Shown here: piece after piece, positions 58,561 to 64,000 of the stretch
Position numbering within the stretch: the first letter of the stretch is position 1
How the letters are laid out: each line of letters starts with the position of its first letter
Assembly (NCBI GenBank): GCA_020205615.1
Contig: CM035170.1
Coordinates: 118,615,674-118,679,673 of the forward strand
Direction of reading: 5' to 3'
Length of the DNA: 64,000 bases
Source: Panax quinquefolius
Lineage: Eukaryota; Streptophyta; Magnoliopsida; Apiales; Araliaceae
The notes under the pieces: generated by a model
The model's database searches: none
What the model was told of the DNA's origin: nothing
The model's input: only the letters and a program-made list of their open reading frames with translations
Program-made: the position numbers and the translations under genes

Positions 58561-58745
58561 TCAGGATATCATTCTAGAATACAAACTTCAAAACAAAGGT
58601 TAATTGAGCAAATTAATATATCACATAATATCTCGATATTACGATCGACCAACAAATAAGCTTAGGTAGGACACACTAGCGAAGGATTTACTCATCTCTC
58701 CTCCTAGTTCTATTCCCCGATCTCCGCCAGAGATCATATCCCTAA

Positions 58746-58757
58746 GCTCTGATACCA
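58746..58757 (-). other. Primer binding site, C internal domain 1
   Basis: Reverse complement of TGGTATCAGAGC, intact, two bases from the adjoining LTR, as in A1. In internal domain 2 the site (62730-62742) carries one extra base. Confidence 0.9.
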
Positions 58758-59824
58758 AATGTAACAACCCCAAAATAGGATCATTCCATCCAACCCATTC
58801 TGAGTCACCAAATATATGGTACGAAAAACAACTACAACTTTATTACAACAATTGTCGGTAAAATACAACAACACATATACGCCGTGAGTTTGGATAAATA
58901 TATACCAATCAGAAGACGCGTCACAATGACACCTTACATAAAGGTATAGTCAAAACCTGCTTTTAGAAATTAGAATCTTTGGGAAGTGCTCATCAAGAAA
59001 CCTTCATACATGGGAGGCCATGCTTTTAGGTTATGGTAGATATCATATGGCCACGTAATTATCCTTGGTCAATCTAATAAACCCCAAAAGAAAATGAGAA
59101 GATTACTATCATATTCTTCCCAATGGTGAGTCTTCTCGACATATCATTATCTCCATCGCCTCTAATTGGGTATTATACTCCAAACAAACACCAAGATTAT
59201 ATATAGTAGTGCTTGTAAATATACTCAAAGAAGTGGATGAGCACAACCATGTCTTATGATAACACGAGGTCAGATGTCATTAGACATCTGTATATGATAG
59301 TGACAAAACACCCTTCCAAGTTAAATTCACCTCACCTCAACATCTATAGACCACCACTCTATTCCTCGCTATCCCCCCTTCGACCCAAATTTACACTTTT
59401 ATTACCCGAAAGGAATTGTGAAACAAAAGGGTGAGCACAACTAGCTCAAGAGAAGAATATTATGACTAAAGATAAATAAATTATCAATAGTCTTCATCAA
59501 GAATAAATCGTAGATTTAGAACATACGGTAGATGATAAAAACTTTTCAACCATAGTTGCAATGAATGAGTAATCCATTAGAAGAGTCAAATAGACTATAA
59601 AGTCTATTGTCTTCCATGTTAAAATCCACCAACAATGTTTTATCCTCGTAACATCAATCAACAATTCTCGCCCACAATCACGTGTATAACTCATAATCGT
59701 AATTGTAGTTCTAAATTCCTTTCCTCATCCAAGACAAAGATAATTTTCATCACTTGTCTTTACCTCAAACATCAAAGATCATGGTTATACCAAATCACAG
59801 CCTCGCTCATAATCATATTAATAA

Positions 59825-60300
59825 ATTCATCTGCATCACTAGCCAAAGAATTCATCATCATCTTTACACTACAAAGCAAAGATATTCATCAACCAAAGTC
59901 ATCTTTACACTACAAAGATATTCATCAAAGATATTCAAAAAGATATTCAATTTGTCATTCAGACAAGCCAAAGATATTCATCAATAATTCATCTTTGCAC
60001 ACAAAGCTAAAGATAGCAAAGATATTCATCAATAATTCATCTTTGCATTACTGTGCAAAAATATTCAACAACAGTTCAAAAGAATTCATCAATAATTCAT
60101 CTCTTGACTACCGGCTAAAGATATTCAACAACAACAGTCATCTTTGCATTACGAGCAAAAGATATTCATCAATAATTCATCTTCAGCACCATCTGGCAAA
60201 GATATTCATCAGGTCAATGGTCATGTTCATTTAAACACTGCTCATCTTTTGCACTACTGTGCCAAAGATATTCTTCGTAAATCATTCATCTTTGCATTGG
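59825..60300 (-). repeat. Expanded hairpin repeats in C LTR 2
   Basis: About ten to twelve degenerate units in the same arrangement as LTR 1, ending at the identical CAAAGATATTCTTCGTAAAT unit. Individual unit order differs slightly between the two LTRs. Confidence 0.85.
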
Positions 60301-60919
60301 TTTTATCCACGCCAAAAAATACCTCAAAATAATCATAGTGGTGTAAAATTCAAGAATGATCAAAACATGGATACAATCAAAGCTAGTATCCGTAATAGAT
60401 ATTTTGATTTAAAAGAAAAAATTTCATTTTTTATTGAATAGTCAATATTCGTGAATAAAGGTCAGATACGTGAATAAGTCAGATATCGTGAATAAAGGCC
60501 GATACGTGAAATAGTAACTCGACACCAAAAGATAGAAATTCCAAAAAAAACATCTTCACGCTTCATGAATAGTACTCGTGAATAAGAACTCGTGAATAAG
60601 AAACTCGTGAATAAGAACTCATGAATAAGAACTCGTGAATAAGAACCCGATATGAAAAAGTTCCAAATTTGATAAAAGTTCCAAACCAATATTTCAAAGA
60701 TAATGATATTGAAGAAATAATATCATTTGAGAAGAAAATAACATCCCTTACCTCAAAATAACCGTAATCGAATTGAATTTTGGATATAAGGTCAATGAAA
60801 CTTGCAGACCGAATAAGCAACTTCTCAAAATATCAAAATACTCACAAAAATACGCTCGATAATCTAGAGAGAAAGAAAACTTGTTTCGGTGTCTTTTTTC
60901 AATTCTAACCTAAAGCACT

Positions 60920-60927
60920 TATTTATA
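60920..60927 (-). promoter_or_regulatory. TATA box of C LTR 2
   Basis: TATAAATA on the minus strand; driving LTR for internal domain 1 if active. Confidence 0.7.
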
Positions 60928-61394
60928 GGAAAATGCTTAGAACGCTAAAGCGAGACTAAAATAATAAAATAATATTTTTTATTATTACAAATTTTCTCAC
61001 GCATAGCTTAGACAAAGACTCAAAGACGTGCCACTCTGAAAAAATACAATTCATGTGCATTCAATTACCAACCAAAAAGTGGGGCCCGCGATCATTAAAA
61101 AATTATTTTATTTTCCGAAACTTCAACAATTCATAGAAAATAGACTAAGTTATCGTAAAAATACGAATTTTATGTCCATTCTCGCCTCAAATCAATTCTC
61201 TACAACTTTATAGAAGAAATTTTTTCCAAATTCCAAACGAAAAATGACCAAAATCAAAGATACTGGATAAGTTTTCTAATTTCCTTCTTCTCTTCCTTTC
61301 TTTCTTCCTTTCCCATAATTCTCCACTAACTCTCTCTCCCCACTTTCCACTCTCTTCCCCCCCACTTTCTTCTCCACCCCACCACTTCTTTCCA

Positions 61395-61405
61395 CAACAC
61401 ACACG

Positions 61406-61433
<28 letters not shown>
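61395..61433. repeat. TA microsatellite in C LTR 2
   Basis: About fourteen TA units after a short ACACACAC run, adjoining a long CT-rich tract (61265-61390). Confidence 0.9.
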
Positions 61434-61436
<3 letters not shown>

Positions 61437-62411
61437 TAAAATATTTACAATTATTAAATAATTCCAATTCTATCTTCTCTCTTCCACCTCATCTATTTAT
61501 AAACCATGAATTTATTGTAAAATATCACCATCAATATATTATTAAAATAATATATTTAAATAAATTATTTTATCGTAAAAAGATAAAATATTAATTTTCA
61601 ACAATTGTCATTTTAAAATTTTTCTCCATCTATATCCATATAAAATCAATATTTTCCTCATCATATGAATCAATAATTAATTATTCACAAATAATATTAT
61701 GTAATCACAATATTGACAACTGTGCGCGCCTCAGAAAGAGGGGCTTTCCAATAAGGATCTCTCCTTCATCGGGCGCCAAGCAATTAGGTGACCAAACCTC
61801 TCCTGATGTAACTTTCTAGACATCGCCAATAATGTTTTCTAATAATATTATTCAGATAATATGAATTATTGATCCGATAATGGAGATATTGTGCGTTGAC
61901 AATTATTGAACAACAATAATATAAAATATCAACGCATCAATTATGAATCAATAAAATAAAATATCGAATAAGAATTATCGTAATAATTATCGAGTAAAGG
62001 CCTTCTTACGTAAGAATCAATAATTCAAAATATCGTGGTAATACTGGTGCCATCGCGGCAACAACGCCAGACACTTTATTTTACCAACCGCATTCCAATG
62101 TTGTTAATTCGTGAACGATTACGTCGTTATTTATAAAACTTAATTTTGTCGCTTTCTTCATCCAACGCTTATTCTCACGTTATGGGCCCCAAATAGTCTG
62201 CTGGCCGCATCAAATAATATTCTCAAACGTAAAGAATATTCCACCACCAAAACTAATATTCCCCACAATAATGAATACTTTATACCTCTTGCGTATTTTG
62301 AAAAAAAAAAATTTCATATATCACCCTTAACTTTAACTTTTATCAATTTAACCATTTATTTGAATAATTAAAAATTAAATACTTTTATTTCATAAAATTC
62401 GGGGTCTTACA

Positions 62412-62744
62412 ATCTCCCTCCTTATGAAATTTCGTCCCCGAATTTACGTACACTGGTATTTCAAAGAGTTGAGAATACCTTGTTTTCATTTTGATTCTAT
62501 CTCCCCTCATCATCATGATTTCTCCATCGCTTCATCTCCTCGTATTTCGGGATATCATTCTAGAATACAACTTCAAAACAAAGGTTAATTGAGCAAATTA
62601 ATATATCACATAATATCTCGATATTATGATCGACCAACAAATAAGCTTAGGTAGACACACTAATCAAGGATTTACTCATCTCTCCTCCTAGTTCTATTCC
62701 CCGATCTCCGCCAGAGATCATATCCCTAAGCTCTCGATACCAAA
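62412..62744 (-). mobile_element. Family-C internal domain 2 (333 bp)
   Basis: Second internal region of the array with the same order as domain 1: polypurine tract (62412-62423), pol tail, leader and primer site next to LTR 3. Near-identical to domain 1, with small indels such as AGCTCTCGATACC in the primer site. Confidence 0.9.
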
Positions 62745-64000
62745 TGTAACAACCCCAAAATAGGATCATTCCATCCAACCCATTCTCGAGTCACCAAATA
62801 TATGGTACGTAAAAACAACTACAACTTTATTACAACAATTGTCGGCAAAATACAACAACACATATGTCGTGAGTTTGGATACAAATATATACCAACTGTC
62901 AGAAGACGTCACAATGACACCTTACATAAAGGTATAGTCAAAACTGCTTTTAGAAATTAGAATCTTTGGGAAGTGCTCAGGAAACCTTCATATATGGGAG
63001 GCCATGCTTTTAGGTTATGGTAGATATCATATGGCCACGTAATTATCCTTGGTCAATCTAATAAACCCCAAAGAAAAATGAGAAGATTACTATCATATTC
63101 TTCCCAATGGTGAGTCTTCTCGACATATCATTATCTCCACCGCCTCTAATTGGGTATTATACTCCAAACAAACACCAAGATTATATAGTAGTGCTTGTAA
63201 ATATACTCAAGAAGTGGATGAGCACAACCATGTCTTATGATAACACGAGGTTGTATGTCATTTAGACATCTTGTATGATAGTGACAAAACACCCTTCCAA
63301 GTTAAATTCACCTCACCCTCAACATCTATAGACCACCACTCTATTCCTCGCTATCCCCGCCGACCCAAATGCCTACACTTTTATTACCCGAAAAGGAATT
63401 GTGAAACAAAAGGGTGAGCACAACTAGCTCAAGAAAGAATATTATGACTAAAGATAAATAAATTATCAATAGTCTTCATCAAGAATAAATCGTAGATTTA
63501 GAACATACGGTAGATGATAAAACTTTTCAACCATAGTGCAATGAACGAAAGCAATCCATTAGAAGAGTCAAATAGACTATAAAGTCTATTGTCTTTCCAT
63601 GTTAAAAATCCACCAACAATGTTTTATCCTCGTAACATCAATCAACAATTTCGCCCACAATCACGCAGTATAACTCATAATCGTAATTGTAGTTCTAAAT
63701 TCTTTTCTCATCCAAGACAAAGATAATTTTCATCACTTGTCTTTACCGAAACATCAAAGATCATGGTTATACCAAATCACAGCCTCGCTCATAATCATAC
63801 TAATAAATTCATCTTTGCACACGCGCCAAAGATATTCATCAATATTCATCTTTACACTACATGCTAAAGATATTCATCTTTACATTACAAGCCAAAGATA
63901 TTCAAAGATATTCAACAACGGGTCATCTTTCAGATTACAAGCCAAAGATATTCATCAATAATTCATCTTGCACTACAAAGCAAAGATATTCATCAACAGT
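62745..64000 (-). repeat. Family-C LTR 3 (partial, runs off the window)
   Basis: Starts TGTAACAACCCCAAAATAGG and carries the C-specific U5-side block, the stem-loop (about 63446-63475) and the start of the GTAGTGCA array (from about 63805). The window ends inside that array, so whether the structure closes here or repeats again cannot be seen. Confidence 0.92.

Larger units (their letters stand above)
58430..58759 (-). mobile_element. Family-C internal domain 1 (330 bp)
   Basis: The whole internal region between two C LTRs. In sense order: primer site (58746-58757), a leader of about 190 bp matching family A (GGGATATGATCTCTGGCGG, ACTAGGAGG, AAGCTTATTTGTTGG), a short tail equal to the last codons of pol, GGGACGAAATTTCAT, and the polypurine tract (58430-58442). 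No gag, protease, RT or integrase, so it is strictly non-autonomous, comparable to large-retrotransposon-derivative or TRIM-like elements. Confidence 0.9.
58760..62411 (-). repeat. Family-C LTR 2 of the array (shared)
   Basis: 3652 bp. It serves as the 5' LTR of unit 1 and the 3' LTR of unit 2. Closely similar to LTR 1 along its length, with differences in repeat counts and scattered C/G-rich sites. GTAGTGCA array 59825-60300, TTATTCACG array 60435-60655, stem-loop 59464-59492, AATAAA in reverse at 58839-58844. The 199-codon + strand frame (59635-60234) and its neighbours are products of the repeats. Confidence 0.93.

Noticed and set aside
59635..60234. 199-codon open frame with repeated YSSIIHL / NNSSLHY peptides
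   Set aside because: It lies antisense to the C LTR and its repeats are translations of the roughly 39 bp (13-codon) hairpin unit, which lacks stops in several frames.
61208..61467. Gly/Glu/Arg-rich frames on the minus strand
   Set aside because: They are reverse readings of the CT-rich tract and TA microsatellite in C LTR 2.

Overview
This window is plant nuclear DNA, probably from a dicot, and consists almost entirely of transposable elements. The evidence is gag-pol of the Ty3/gypsy chromovirus type (integrase followed by a chromodomain-like tail, long LTRs, initiator-Met tRNA primer site: Tekay/Del-like), CTCCCTCCGTCC Stowaway-type MITEs, a Tourist-type MITE, a hAT-like element and a long-TIR Mutator-like element. 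I found no convincing host gene, rRNA or tRNA gene. Every long coding region is a retrotransposon polyprotein broken by frameshifts and stops, and some breaks may be assembly errors.

Left part (1-23168): AT-rich DNA and a G-rich minisatellite split by a Stowaway MITE, then a three-deep nest. A family-B solo LTR (1510-23168) is split by element A1 (3028-21972, duplication TTCAT). A1 is split inside its integrase by element A2 (8866-18738, duplication GTTGG). All are on the + strand. A1 has lost most of gag. In A2 the central and 3' gag is replaced by an unrelated coiled-coil coding region.

Middle (23169-36439): MITEs, AT-rich DNA, a 3.9 kb family-C solo LTR (26908-30787, ATTAA), a Tourist-like MITE, and a hAT-like element (31841-35830) carrying a family-A solo LTR (33121-35763, AATAA).

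Right part (36440-64000): a mostly minus-strand nest whose outer layers do not close inside the window. Family-B LTR B2 (with a 1.5 kb Mutator-like element inside) is broken by B3, B3 by a family-D LTR, and D by B4 and by a family-C array. B4 (TAATT) holds A3 (42580-52822, + strand, ACAAT), the most complete element, with gag, two zinc knuckles, protease, RT, RNase H, integrase and chromodomain. From 54760 to the window end runs an unusual LTR-internal-LTR-internal-LTR array. Its internal domains are only about 330 bp: primer site, leader, the last codons of pol, and polypurine tract.

How the parts relate: families A, B and C share the terminal sequence GGGGGCGTCACA, a TATA box of the form CTATAAATAG, a GGTAAGGGAT block and a GTAGTGCA repeat motif. 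A and C also share the primer site, leader and polypurine tract, which fits defective copies being mobilised in trans by an A3-like element. In families A and C the distance from TATA box to poly(A) signal implies a very long R region (about 1.1-2.6 kb) filled with tandem hairpin-forming repeats. These shared, transcribed structures, the gag replacement in A2 and the family-C array are the most interesting items.
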